Below the pieces are notes generated by a model that worked only from the letters and a program-made list of their open reading frames with translations, searched no databases and had not been told where the DNA came from. From Hirsutella rhossiliensis (lineage: Eukaryota > Ascomycota > Sordariomycetes > Hypocreales > Ophiocordycipitaceae): a stretch of DNA of 64,000 nt. The stretch lies in assembly GCF_020360975.1 (NCBI RefSeq), contig NW_025408668.1:5332001-5396000 (forward strand). The letters are read 5' to 3'. Below, piece by piece: positions 11,148-22,961 of the stretch (the stretch's first letter is position 1; the number at the start of each line of letters is the position of its first letter). The translations under genes were made by a program, and so were the position numbers.

Positions 11148-12353
11148 ATGAGCAAGCCCGGTTTTTCCTTTGGGCTCAGCCTGCCGAAGAAGCAGGGCGC
11201 CAAGAAACCCGGTCCAGCAGCCAGAAGGACGATATTCGGCGACGACGATAACGATTCCGATAATGACGGCGCAAAGGGCGCGGACAGAGGGGAGAACATC
11301 GGGGGAGAGCTGGACTTTAGCATCCCAGCCGCGAGGGAAGATGCCTCGTCGAGCAAAGGACCCAGGTTAAAAAGCAAACTGCCCGCGCAACCACCAAAGC
11401 TCAAGGCAAGGTCTCAGCAAAGCCCCGGGTTTGGAGATCTCTCGAGCGCCCTGACGGCTCGGAAGCATGCCGAAGCTGCCATGGAGGTTGATCCAACCGT
11501 CTACGAATACGACTCGGTGTACGACTCCCTCAAGCCCAAGAAGCACGCAACAAAGGAGGACGAGAGAAAGCCAAAGTACATGCAAAGCCTGATGCAAGCA
11601 GCTGAGGTGCGCAAGCGAGACGCACTGATTGCCGAGGAAAAGAAGATTGCGCGCGAGCGCGAGGCCGAGGGCGACGAGTTTGCGGACAAGGAAAAATTCG
11701 TAACAGAGGCTTACAAGAAGCAACAAGAAGAGAATAAGCGCTTGGAAGAGGAGGAAAAGCGCAGAGAAGAAGAGGAGGCCAAGAAGAACAAGGATGGTGG
11801 CATGTCGGCCTTTTATAGGCGGCTCCTGGACAAGGGTGAGCAAAGACACGCCGAGGCTCTAAAGGCTACACAGGAGAGCGCCAAGGATGGACCCAAGACT
11901 GCAGAGGACGAAGGCGAAGACGACGACAGAGAAAAGGCGGAGGCGGCCTTGGCTCGAGAGCTCAACGAGAAAGGGGCGTCTGTTGCCGTCAACGAGGACG
12001 GCCAGGTAGTCGACAAGCGACAACTGCTCAAGGGCGGCCTCAACGTGGGCTCTAAGAAGAGGGAAGACGCTCACAAAGAAGCCAAGCGGCCCGGGGAAAG
12101 CGACCAGCGTTACGCCAGCGGCGCGCAGGCAAACAGAAAGCAAGGCATGCGGGAGAGACAATCACGCATGCTAGAGGAGCAACTGGAGCAATCGATGAAG
12201 CGCTCGAGAGAGGCAGAGGAAGCCGAGCGTCAGGACGTGGAGCGGTCGGCCAAGAGCCGCAAGACGGAGGGGGAGATTTCCAGCGCGAGGGAAAGATATC
12301 TCGCCAGGAAGCGCGCGGCCGAGGAAGCGAAAAGCAAGGGTCTGGCAGACTAG
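11148..12353 (+). CDS. Nuclear speckle splicing regulatory protein 1-like (DUF2040)
   Basis: Predicted nuclear RNA-processing protein of the NSRP1/CCDC55 family, 401 aa, no introns. I place the start at 11148 (CAACATGA) because the family-typical MSKPGFSFGLSLPKK opens there; the frame is open 96 nt further upstream but without conserved sequence. The conserved N-terminal domain runs from about residue 110 (DPTVYEYDSVYDSLK) through KPKYMQSLMQAAEVRKRDAL to SAFYRRLLDKGEQR. After it come long charged coiled-coil segments rich in E, K and R. In animals NSRP1 influences alternative splice-site choice; the fungal role is inferred only. It is convergent with TIM13. Confidence 0.9.
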   Translation: MSKPGFSFGLSLPKKQGAKKPGPAARRTIFGDDDNDSDNDGAKGADRGENIGGELDFSIPAAREDASSSKGPRLKSKLPAQPPKLKARSQQSPGFGDLSSALTARKHAEAAMEVDPTVYEYDSVYDSLKPKKHATKEDERKPKYMQSLMQAAEVRKRDALIAEEKKIAREREAEGDEFADKEKFVTEAYKKQQEENKRLEEEEKRREEEEAKKNKDGGMSAFYRRLLDKGEQRHAEALKATQESAKDGPKTAEDEGEDDDREKAEAALARELNEKGASVAVNEDGQVVDKRQLLKGGLNVGSKKREDAHKEAKRPGESDQRYASGAQANRKQGMRERQSRMLEEQLEQSMKRSREAEEAERQDVERSAKSRKTEGEISSARERYLARKRAAEEAKSKGLAD

Positions 12354-12699
12354 GGCGGCGGGACGGGAGGTGCACGAGATACCCCAACGACGGCACGCCT
12401 TGGCCACCGTTTCTTTCTATATCGACAGCACGTCGTGTCACTTTGTACAGATACATCCAAGTCTATCTCCGTGTACTTGGTATAGTCGAGATGGACATGT
12501 CTCCCATCGTCAACCCCTGTGCGCCACTTCTCATGCAGGATTATTATGGATACAAGCATCCTTGGACAAGGGCGTGCTGGAATTCCCCGGCACGGCCACC
12601 AGTCCAATCTCGCAGCCGGCAGTGTTCTATCTCCATTTGTGTCGTGCAAAGCGTGAGTGAGCGGTGCTCTTGTTCTTTTCGCCAAGTCGATGGGCAGGG
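12354..12699. other. Convergent 3' intergenic region
   Basis: Short region between the stops of the NSRP1-like and Tim13 genes. It should contain both polyadenylation regions; no other feature is visible. Confidence 0.5.
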
Positions 12700-13012
12700 T
12701 TACTGGTTGGCCTGCTCCTGTCGTATCCTCTTGATGTAGGCCGAGTTGACCTGGTTCCAAGCCGCCATGTACTTTTCCATGCACGTCGTGAGGCACGTCT
12801 GTTCGCTGCTGGAGATGGAGGTGCCGGGCTTGGGCACGCACTTGTCGAAGCAGCTCTCCTGGAGTTTCTGCGCCGCGGAGGACATCGTCAGCGTACTGGT
12901 GCGCTGCTCTCGCGGGCAGCAGGCATACCTCGATAAGGACCCGGGCGTTGGCAAGGTTCGACTCCGCGAGGACCTGCTTCATCACCGACTGCTTGACCGA
13001 GCTGGAATCCAT
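12700..13012 (-). CDS. TIM13: Mitochondrial intermembrane-space chaperone Tim13
   Basis: Small Tim protein that, with Tim8, escorts hydrophobic precursors across the mitochondrial intermembrane space to TIM22 or SAM. Two exons, 13012-12929 and 12867-12700, with intron 12868-12928 (gtatgc..gcag), give 83 aa starting MDSSSVKQSVMKQVLAESNL. The twin CX3C pair is intact: CFDKC and CLTTC, 15 residues apart, as needed for the two disulfides made by the Mia40 pathway. The ending WNQVNSAYIKRI fits Tim13 better than Tim8, 9 or 10. Divergent from the lectin gene at 13445, with 432 bp between the starts. Confidence 0.92.
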
Positions 13013-13444
13013 GGTCGGGCGATATCACGCTGGTGGTAGACCAAACTTCGAGGCGGGTGATGCGATGCTGGACAAAAAGATTTCACAATCAAGAGGCTCG
13101 ACATGCATGACAGCACAAGGCTGCGCGTGCCAGAGTGTGGCTTGGCGTGGCGCCTCGGCCCAGAGGCCACCGAGGCGCGCTGTGGCGGTGCGACAGGGGC
13201 TTCCGACGTCGAAAGCTTAGTGACCCTGGTTGGCCATTTGGGAAGAGGACAGCTGTGCCCGGGCCGCGGCCTTGTTGCGATTAATATCATTCCCGCCCCG
13301 GCCACAACGTGCTGCTGCCGCTCCTTACCACTCCCCAGCCGACGGCGGTGAGATTTGATTCACGACTTTTGGGGGCGAGAGCAATCGTCGACTCTCGCTT
13401 CTCTTTTTACTTATCAGTTGCTCGTTTGCCGAGGCACGCTCGTC

Positions 13445-14577
13445 ATGAGGCTGCCCTCGCTGTCGGCGGCGCTCGTCGCGGCGCTGGCCTGGATGGTCCA
13501 GGCCGACGACCGCAATGACCTCAAGAGCATCACGGTTCGTTCTGACGCCCGGGTCTATGCCGTGTTGGGGATTTGCAGCTAACAGTTGCCACAGCTGAGA
13601 ACGCACAGCCTGCACGAGGTCGGCCACAAACCACGACGCACGCGAGTTGGACATTTGCGCTGACTGGGCTTCCTTATCGCAGCCATATCTCGACTCGGCC
13701 ATGCAGAGCCGGTGGTACGACTTTGGAGGAGACACCATTATCCGAACCGATTCGTGCGTTGTCCGGCTTGGATTCTTTGCTCCTTTGCCTCATACATCAG
13801 CCTAACCTATGCCATAGCTACGTTCGCCTAACGTCCGACCGACCGTCGCAGTCCGGATGGCTATTCTCCCGCGTGCCGCTCACCGCGACCAACTGGGAGG
13901 TCGAGGTCGAGTTCAAGATATCGGGCAAGAACCACCTTTACGGCGACGGGTTTGCCATGTGGATCACCAAGCAGCGTGGCCAGCAGGGCCCCGTGTTCGG
14001 CGCGGCGGACAAGTTTGAGGGCCTGGGCATCTTCATCGACACGTACAAGAACAACCGGCCGGGCATCGTGTTCCCCTACGTCATGGCCATGTTTGGCGAC
14101 GGGCACAAGACGTACGACAAGAACACGGACGGCAAGGACACGGAGCTGGCCGGCTGCTCGGCACGGGGCATCCGCCAGGCGACGGTGCCGACCAAGCTGC
14201 GCCTGACGTACATCCAGGACAAGGAGCTGAAGCTGGAACTGCAGTACCGGACCGAGGACGAGTGGGAGCTGTGCTTCGAGACGGCGCAGCCGCCTGCCAT
14301 TCCCAACATTGCCTACCTCGGGTTCAGCGCCGAGACAGGCGAGTTGAGCGACAACCACGACATCATCTCGGTGGCGGCCAAGAACCTGTACAGCAGCCCC
14401 GGCAGCCCCAGCAGCACGTCGACCAAGGGCAAGGGCCACACCAAGAGCCACACGATCAAGGACGGCGGAAGCTGGACGTGGTTCTTCACAAAGGTCTTTT
14501 TGTTCTTCCTCGTCATCGGCGGCGGTTATGTGGGCTTTGCGGCGTACCGGGCCAAGAGCAAGAGCCACCGTTTCTAA
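13445..14577 (+). CDS. L-type lectin cargo receptor (VIP36/Emp46-47 family)
   Basis: Type I membrane lectin of the ER-Golgi system that binds high-mannose glycoproteins for transport. Exons 13445-13534, 13595-13618, 13683-13753 and 13818-14577 (introns 60, 64, 64 nt) give 314 aa. Signal peptide MRLPSLSAALVAALAWMVQA. The lectin domain starts at LRTHSL and continues through YLDSAMQSRWYDFGG, LTSDRPSQSGWLFSRVP, DGFAMWITK and FIDTYKNN to GFSAETGELSDNHDI. A Ser/Thr/Gly-rich stalk follows, then one membrane helix (FFTKVFLFFLVIGGGYVGF) and a short basic tail ending KSHRF. The 24-nt exon 2 and the weak GTCGGC donor at 13619 are the least certain splice calls, but the protein is continuous with the family only this way. 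Confidence 0.92.
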
Positions 14578-15792
14578 GTGGTGGGGGTCTGGCGACGGGT
14601 CGGAGGGGATGGGAAGGAAGGGGAGGGGCGATGGGCTTGGACCGAGTTGCCAATCAAAAAGAAGAAGAAATTGCATGGGTCGGGGGTTCCCTCGGTGTTG
14701 GTAGTCTTATCCTCTGTGTGCGTGAGACGTCGCTCGCTGCGATGTGTGTCTAGTGTAAGAGCAAGCGGCGTGTTGGAATACATGGTCGGATGAGCACGAA
14801 TGGACTGAAAAGTAGGCGTCAGGGCTATGCGCAGCGAGTTTGGGAGGAAGCCGGTAAAGGATGTGAGAGCTGCTCAAACAAGCAGGCGAAGCTGAAGTAA
14901 ACTTGGTCGTTCGCGGTGTGAGATGTGTCGAAGTCGCCCAATCCGGACGCCGAAGAAGGGAAGCTTGGAAGTCAATTCTCGACTATTTTACTCGGCATCG
15001 GGAGCATGGGGAGGATGGCGGGGTAAAGAGAAGGCTAAAATCCATGGGCCTGTACTCGCTGGGTGGGCGTGTTTGAGATGCCGCTCTCGTTGAGCGTTGC
15101 ATCGTGAGGTTTAGGGTAGGAGAAGCCTTGAAAAGGCGTCGGCCAAGTTAAGGCGGGATACTGAGAGGGAGAAAAGGAGTAGCAAGCGTCGTCTATGTCC
15201 CCGCGCGGGTTGCTGGCACCAGTGAAGAGACGGATTCTAGGCTATGATGTATGTTTCATCAACAAGGTGAATGCGGACAGATCAAGTATTCACCGGTGCA
15301 CAGTCCAGACAGCTGGCTCCAAGGACCCCCACCTCTCTCTGCCTTTGTCGCCGGCCGTCGGCTCCGCAAGAAGGTACATACTGTACGCCCAGCTGATAGA
15401 AGCCAGAGAAAAGGTTGGTGGTTTTGTTCAGCCCCCGACACGGTAGCATCTTGACGGCCACGGCGAAATGGCAATTATTTCGACATCTGCTCAGGTAGGT
15501 AGGTAATTACCTAGGTAGCTGCTACCAGGTATGTGGGTACGTATTTTGGCAGTACGGGGAAGCCCAAGCGAAGCCTGGAGCTCCCCAAGCTTCAGCTCCA
15601 GCCGCCCTCTTTCAAGGTTCGCATGCCGGTGGCGCCATCCGGCATGACACGCTCTGTCCGTCTAGACGGTGTTTTTATTTGCCCTTTGGGTATGCTCAGT
15701 TGCTGCGAGTTGCGCGGGCGAGGCAGCCTGGCAAGGGAAGAAGGGATGCATCTTGACTTGGGGACTACTATAATTATCACAGCAAGCTCAGG

Positions 15793-15843
15793 GGGGAGAG
15801 AGAGAGAGAGAACGAGAGAGAGAGAGAGGGCGCGAGAGAGAGA
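15793..15843 (+). repeat. GA-rich microsatellite
   Basis: Nearly pure GA dinucleotides with scattered AAC and CGC interruptions. A similar GA run of about 20 bp lies at 19502-19523. Confidence 0.85.
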
Positions 15844-15928
15844 CGCTGCGCAGCCCGTCTGGAACACGTCCATTGCGGCGCAACAAGCAGACGAGTGTGG
15901 AACAATGGCTGCCGACTGGAATTGGCCA

Positions 15929-15978
15929 CCTGTCTGCCTGTCTGCCTGTCTGCCTGTCTGCCTGCCTGTCTGCTCTGC
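15929..15978 (+). repeat. TGCCTGTC tandem repeat
   Basis: About five to six copies of an 8-bp unit (TGCCTGTC and variants) in tandem, in the region ahead of the PKA gene. Confidence 0.85.
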
Positions 15979-16529
15979 CTACCTTGGGACGCTGCATCCC
16001 AATTCCATCAAATCATGGCCTCTGCGGCCACATGCGCTGCGAAATAAACAAAAAACAGGACGACTCCAATTTTGAGAACCGGTCATTCACTCACTGCCTT
16101 GGTCCAGAGCTTGGCAAGGGGTCTGCGTGCACGTCTTTGTCCGTCTGTAAGTCCTCTGACTGCTTTCGTTTGCCTTTGCCTCGTCGGCAGTCTGCTAGCA
16201 GGGAGCCTCGGGCACTGGCGCGAAACCGCATCCGAACTCGCCAACTACCTCTAATACCAAGCATACCAATCCGTCAACCATCCCAACGCAAGCGCACAGC
16301 CTACTCCGACTATCCGCCGCGCTGCCCTTGTGCGCTTCCTCCTCGGCGACGAAACAGCCCCCCCCCCCTCTCCAGCAAGCTCCAGGACCCGCCGGCACCC
16401 GATACTCCGTCACTTGGATTGATTGCCATCTTGGGCTCCCTCTCTTCCGACTTTGTCTTCCTCTCCGTCCCTCTCTTCGCCTCTCCGTCCCTCCGTCCCT
16501 CCCTCTCTCTCTCTTTCTCTTGCATCCCT

Positions 16530-18284
<1,755 letters not shown>

Positions 18285-18779
18285 TCCCGGCTTGGACTTG
18301 AACCAAGGCCGTGTTTTGATGGTGGCACGGAGAAATGGCTTGATGTATGGACAGGCAAGGAGAGTAGGCTATCCGTTGTTTTCCTCGACCAATGTGATGA
18401 AGAGACGGCTTGGATTGGCCCACGGGCACACCGGACCGGCAAAAAGGGCTGCGAAGGGATGGGAGTAGTCGGACCCTAGAAATCACAGTCTTTAGCCTCT
18501 CTGGCTGCAGCACACGATATGCAGCACCCTGTATTTTGCAACTTTGAACAAGTCTTGGGTGAGCCGGCGACGGCACACTGGCACGTGCGAGGCTTGGGGC
18601 AGGTCATTCTACAGTGCAGTACAGTACAGTACGAGCCGATAAGGGTCCCTCCATAGTACAAAGGCAAGCAACTCGTCTATTAGGTAGTCCCTCAAGCTAC
18701 AGGTGCAAAGCACCTTGAGTACCAGCAACTTGTGGCAGCCATGGGCGGCTGGCAGGAGTGATTTCATCTTGCGCGAGGT
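18285..18779. other. Intergenic
   Basis: 3' flanks of two convergent genes; no further gene seen. A GGTTCAAGTCC-like box on the minus strand near 18292-18302 was considered and rejected as a tRNA. Confidence 0.45.
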
Positions 18780-19487
18780 CTAACAATCGTCACCGCGGAC
18801 GATTGTGTTCCAGTTGTTCGACTCAAAGTTCTGGCCCGAAACCCACTGGACGAAATGGCCGGCACACATATTGACAATGTGCTGGGCGCTATCCGCAATC
18901 TTGTTGTAGGTGTCGAGGGTATGGGTGTGCGTGTTCTGTGCCGAAGCATGTTAGTCCGCCGTTTACTTTTGCTCGTTCGTTCGCCCATGACAAGCAGGGC
19001 TGGGACTCACATCGTTGCACCACCAGATGGCCGCATCGTTGGCGCAGCTGACTCTGCCGCATTTGCCCGGACCAGGGCCGTTGGAGGGATACCCGGGTAC
19101 TTTGCGGAGATACCTTACCCCGTCTAAGATGCGAACTTTCTCGGCCTTCCTCCAGGCGCCGCAAATAACGGTGGTGCGCTTAGCCTTGAGGCTTCTCTCC
19201 TCCAGGCAGCATAAGCCTTGGGGGGTTTCCAGTCGGGGTTGATGTCGAGGATTTGCGCGTGGACCTCCTGGACCGTGCCGTTGAGTATCTCGTTTCTCCC
19301 GGGAGAGACCTCTACCTTCCACTGAACCGTCTCAATGCCGTAACCGGCGATGGGGGCCTCTATGCCCATGGCCTTGTATGTGCGCGTGCCAGTCCTGTGT
19401 CAGAACGGGGGGAGGGGGGGTTCTCGAGGAAGGATGTACACATTTCGCCATCAAGGCATCAAGGCCGTAGGCGAGGGAAGCGCGCAT
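18780..19487 (-). CDS. Small secreted cysteine-containing protein, apparent frameshift
   Basis: Belongs to a family of small secreted fungal proteins that I recognise by sequence but cannot name. Central exon, ending at 19011: EERSLKAKRTTVICG, GVRYLRKVPGYPSNGPGPG, CGRVSCANDAAIWWCND. Last exon 18935-18780: NTHTHTLDTYNKIADSAQHI to SGQNFESNNWNTIVRGDDC. The intron between them is 18936-19010 (gtgagt..cacag). The upstream part (APIAGYGIETVQWKVEVSPG, then LNGTVQEVHAQILDINPDW) is in another frame. The switch falls in a C run near 19220, as if one C were missing. A possible first exon starts at 19487 (MRASLAYGLDALMAKC), joined by an intron to about 19372; this is weak as a signal peptide. It is either a recent pseudogene or a homopolymer sequencing error. 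Confidence 0.6.
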
Positions 19488-20574
19488 AGTGAGAAGCTTT
19501 GCAGAGAGAGAGAGAGAGAGAGGCCAGAACTTGAGACGGAGCCTGGAGAATGCTGGGAACAGCGAGTTGGATCATATTGGATCGAGGAGTCGAACGTCGC
19601 TTTTATATTGCAATCTGAGCGCTCTGCTATATCCGCGCCTTTTCCCGCAAGGCCTCAGCTTCAGTAGTCCCAGGCGATGACGATGAAAGCAAGCGTCCTG
19701 CGCGGAAACTCTGTCAAGTCCGTTTGCTCCCTTGGCAGCCCGACCACGAAATGCTGTGGCCGACAGGAGCCATCTGGGATAAACTGCACGGATCCTCGTC
19801 AGGTGCCGGTAGAATACGGTCCTGAGTTGAAGAAGGGGCCTGAATTCCAAAGTAATTCCGAGATGGTCTGATGGCCTCGTTCCTGGTGTCGATGAGAACT
19901 GTATCTTGTCCTTGGCTTCGCATACGTTGATCCATGGCTCCTTGCATTAGAGTATGTTGGAGAAGTCGGGAACCCTGTTTGGCTGCTGCGCCTACCTGCC
20001 GAGTACATGCTCCTGATACCGAGCGCCCATGTACTCTGACCGTTGCTTATTAGTAGAGACGAAGACACTGCCTGTGTCTTCTCGTCAGTTGTCGCGACAA
20101 ATTTGGCCTAGAGCTAGGCCGCGTGGGGCGCTGAGCCCCGGGTGGCAGGCCCGCAATAGCCGGCGACCCGTAGCGCCATAGGGCTCTTGGCAGGGCAGGC
20201 TGGTGGGCCCTGGCGGGGGCTGACGGCGCAGCAAGTCCCAGGTACAACGAACGGTTAGGCGGGACCCCCCGCCCGGGAGCAATTGGGGCACCTCAGTGGC
20301 CCGTCGGCTTCCCGCAGCCGCGGGGAGGCTGGGACGTGCGGACCAGACACGGCATCTACCCGAGGAGGTACAGGCGACTTCTCGTCTCTCCGTCTCGTCT
20401 TCCGCAGCTCGTCAATGCTGCTCCTTTCAAAACCTTCCACCACCACTCTTCTTGTTCGGGGCCGGTAGAGGAAGCCACTCTCGCCGCGACTGCGTCATTT
20501 GCTTCACCGATTCTCGGCCGAGTGCTCGCTCGCAGGGCAAACGGCACCAAAAGCCCCGTCTCCAGACAGCCGAC
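19488..20574. other. Intergenic between divergent genes
   Basis: Contains a GA microsatellite at 19502-19523 and a GC-rich stretch around 20100-20340 (CpG-rich, probable promoter or leader of the CorA-like gene). No coding sequence supported. Confidence 0.5.
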
Positions 20575-22460
20575 ATGGACGACTACATGTTCCGCCACTA
20601 CGTCGACGAGTGTCGCGTCGTGGAAGAGGCGACGAGCTACGTCGAAATCTTCAATTACTCGGTGAGCGGCCTCGGCCAAGCTTAAGAGATCCGAACCAAC
20701 ATGGCTAACTGGCCCCCCACCCCAGGACCCCTTCTACAACACGTGCGAGGAGCATGCCCTCTCGACCGAAGACTTTGACAATTTCCTGCAGCGGCGGGTG
20801 AGTCTGAGGCTCTGTGCGACAACGGACTCGTCCCATGCCGTCTCTCGCTGACAGCCAATCAGGGGGCCTTTTTGCCGCCGGCCAAGATGCGAGACGGCAC
20901 GAGGCTACTGAGCGGCATCCGTCTTGTGTAAGTTGCGGCGTGCATATCTGCCTCGAATGCCACACCCAAAGCTGACGCTCCTGCCAAGAGTCCAAAAGAA
21001 CGCCAAAGACAGGGACACGTTCACGCCCAAGGTCGTCTCCCTGCCCCGGAACTCGTACGAGAAAATGGTCAGGGTGCTCAAGCTGCCCTTCCGAGCCATC
21101 GAGACAACCGCGGTCGTCGGGCCATTTTTCTGGTGTGCCTACGACCAGGACGACGACGAACCCCATCTGCGTAAGTTTGCCGGCCGTGTGGCCCGAAACA
21201 GACTGACTGACCTCGGGGTGGGGACCAGAAATCGTCCATCGCAAGTCTGATGTCCGTAAAAAGGGCAAGACGCGTGGCTGGGAGCTGATGCTCTCCCACT
21301 CCTTCAAGACCAACATCACCACCGGCTTCGTCAAGGGCACCGCCAGCTCCGACGTCGTCATGGCCCTGCAGCACCTGCGCGCCTGCGCCGCCCAGGTCGG
21401 CCACCCCATGCTGCTGCCCATCATCCTCCTCTCCTACGACCTGTCGCCCGCCAACGACCAGAAGCAGCGCGACGCGCGTGACTGGACCCGACGCCTCGAA
21501 AACGCCGTCAGCCTGCGCGACGAGGTGGAGCAGCACGAGCAGTACTTCCCCGACGGGTTGCTAGAGGTCGACGGCCTCAACAGGGACCTGGTCGAGTGCC
21601 ACGGCCACGTCATGTGGAAGCGGCCGCAGGCCTACTGGGCCCTCGTCAAGGGCATGGAAAAGGCCATGGAGAGATTCCACGCAAAGTGGGCCGTCATCAA
21701 CAGCCCTGACGGACGCACCATGGACCACGAGGAACTGGCGCACCGCAAGGAGGTGGACAAGCTGCACAGAAGCATGTCGGCCAGGCTCGAGTTTTACAAG
21801 GTCAAGCTCAAGGGACTGGAGAACTACATACACACCACCCTGGCGCGATTAAAGGTGCAGCGCGAGGCGGTAAGTCTGCCCTGTCCACCCGCGTTGCGAT
21901 CCCTTTGACGACGTGCGTTGCTGACGGCGGCGCCCAGCTGTACAACATCATGTCGCAGCGCGAGGCGCGGCTCAATCTCGAGATTGCCGGAGAGCAACGG
22001 CGAATCGCCCACGCCAGCAAGCGCGACAGCACCGCCATGAAGACAATCTCCCTAATGGGCGCCCTCTTCCTGCCCGGCACATACCTCGCCTCCGTCTTTA
22101 GCATGACCTTTTTCAACTTTCAAGCTGGTACTATCCCTCCCCAGTCTCCTTACTTCTCTCCTCATCCTGCTCCCACCTCGTCAAAAGGCACGGCTCTGAC
22201 TCCGTGGCATCACAGGCTCCACCCCGCACGTCGCGTCGCAGTTCTGGATCTACTTCGCCGTCACCATCCCCCTCACCGCCGCCATTGTTCTCTCCTGGTG
22301 GTGGTTCGACCGCCGGCGCGAGGCGCAGTACGCAAAGGACGACGAGGACCTCGAGAAGAACATTGACAAGATGGAGCGGGAAATCATGTTCCACCTGCGC
22401 AAGAGGACCATGAGCAAGGCCCACACCTGGAACTCCATCAGCTCGCCCGTTCGGTCCTAG
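20575..22460 (+). CDS. CorA-like Mg2+ transporter domain membrane protein
   Basis: Fungal membrane protein with a long N-terminal cytoplasmic part and a C-terminal CorA-type two-helix unit. Seven exons: 20575-20661, 20726-20797, 20863-20927, 20989-21170, 21229-21869, 21938-22127 and 22216-22460 (493 aa); all phases agree. It starts MDDYMFRHYVDECRVV. Long helices run from residues about 240 to 380 (EHEQYFPDG, YWALVKGMEKAMERFH, LYNIMSQREARLNLEIAGEQ). TM1 is ISLMGALFLPGTYLASVFSM and TM2 is FWIYFAVTIPLTAAIVLSWW. The classic GMN loop motif of CorA is replaced by SMTFFNF, usual for this fungal branch, so Mg2+ transport is inferred only. It ends with a charged tail. Confidence 0.88.
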
Positions 22461-22961
22461 CATCGCCTGCGGCTGCCGCCTCTCCCCTTTTTCTTTCACC
22501 ATAAGGGTTCCAATGTTTGAAGAAGCCTGCTAGATGCATGCGCGTGTAGGGGCGCAAGGAAATTTGTAGGGAGGGGGGACCGGAAAGAACATGCGGCGCG
22601 GAAGTAGAGATCTCCAGTCTGCACATACGCCATGCCACGCGTTCACGATTCACGATTGACGATCACAGAGCATGACTGGGTATAAGTCCTGTTGTCACAC
22701 TACGAATTCACTACAGAATGACAGGTTGGACGGTATCAGGTGTGGAGACAGTTGACAGTTACATCTATTGAATAGCAATAATACCAAGCCCAAGGATATG
22801 TCTACCGCAAGCCCATCGTTCTTCCCGGCACTTTCAAAACGCCTCACACCATGCAGCGGTTGCCCGCCCCAAGAAGACGGGACAGGCTTTTCAAGTCGAT
22901 AAAAACAGTATTAGCATCGTCGCGACCAAGGGTGACGAACCATAGGGGCAAGGGGCTGCTG
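22461..22961. other. Convergent 3' intergenic region
   Basis: Lies between the stops of the CorA-like and LMBR1-like genes; nothing else recognised. Confidence 0.45.

Larger units (their letters stand above)
14578..16529. other. Long intergenic region / probable PKA leader
   Basis: Almost 2 kb with no supported gene. It has GGTA-type short repeats near 15494-15530, a GA microsatellite at 15793-15843, TGCC/TGTC repeats at about 15929-15978, and a pyrimidine-rich CT tract at about 16430-16525 directly ahead of the PKA start. Long CT-rich leaders are common in highly expressed or regulated fungal genes. An open frame extends upstream of 16530, but it is repeat-encoded and lacks family sequence. 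Confidence 0.55.

Noticed and set aside
11367..12161. Leucine-rich antisense frames under the NSRP1-like gene
   Set aside because: They are the complement of Lys/Glu-rich coding sequence and have no independent support.
13861..14676. 271-codon antisense open frame under the lectin gene
   Set aside because: Mirror of GC-rich codon usage in the lectin exon; no recognisable protein features.
15929..15978. Short tandem repeat resembling a repeat array
   Set aside because: An 8-bp unit without spacers is a simple tandem repeat; CRISPR arrays do not occur in fungal nuclear DNA.
15873..16529. Upstream extension of the PKA reading frame
   Set aside because: The frame is open to 15873 but encodes repeat-derived, unconserved sequence; [13 protein letters not shown] at 16530 is the better start.
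18288..18365. Minus-strand tRNA suggested by GGTTCAAGTCC
   Set aside because: No matching A-box, no acceptor stem, and it overlaps the last codons and 3' flank of PKA.
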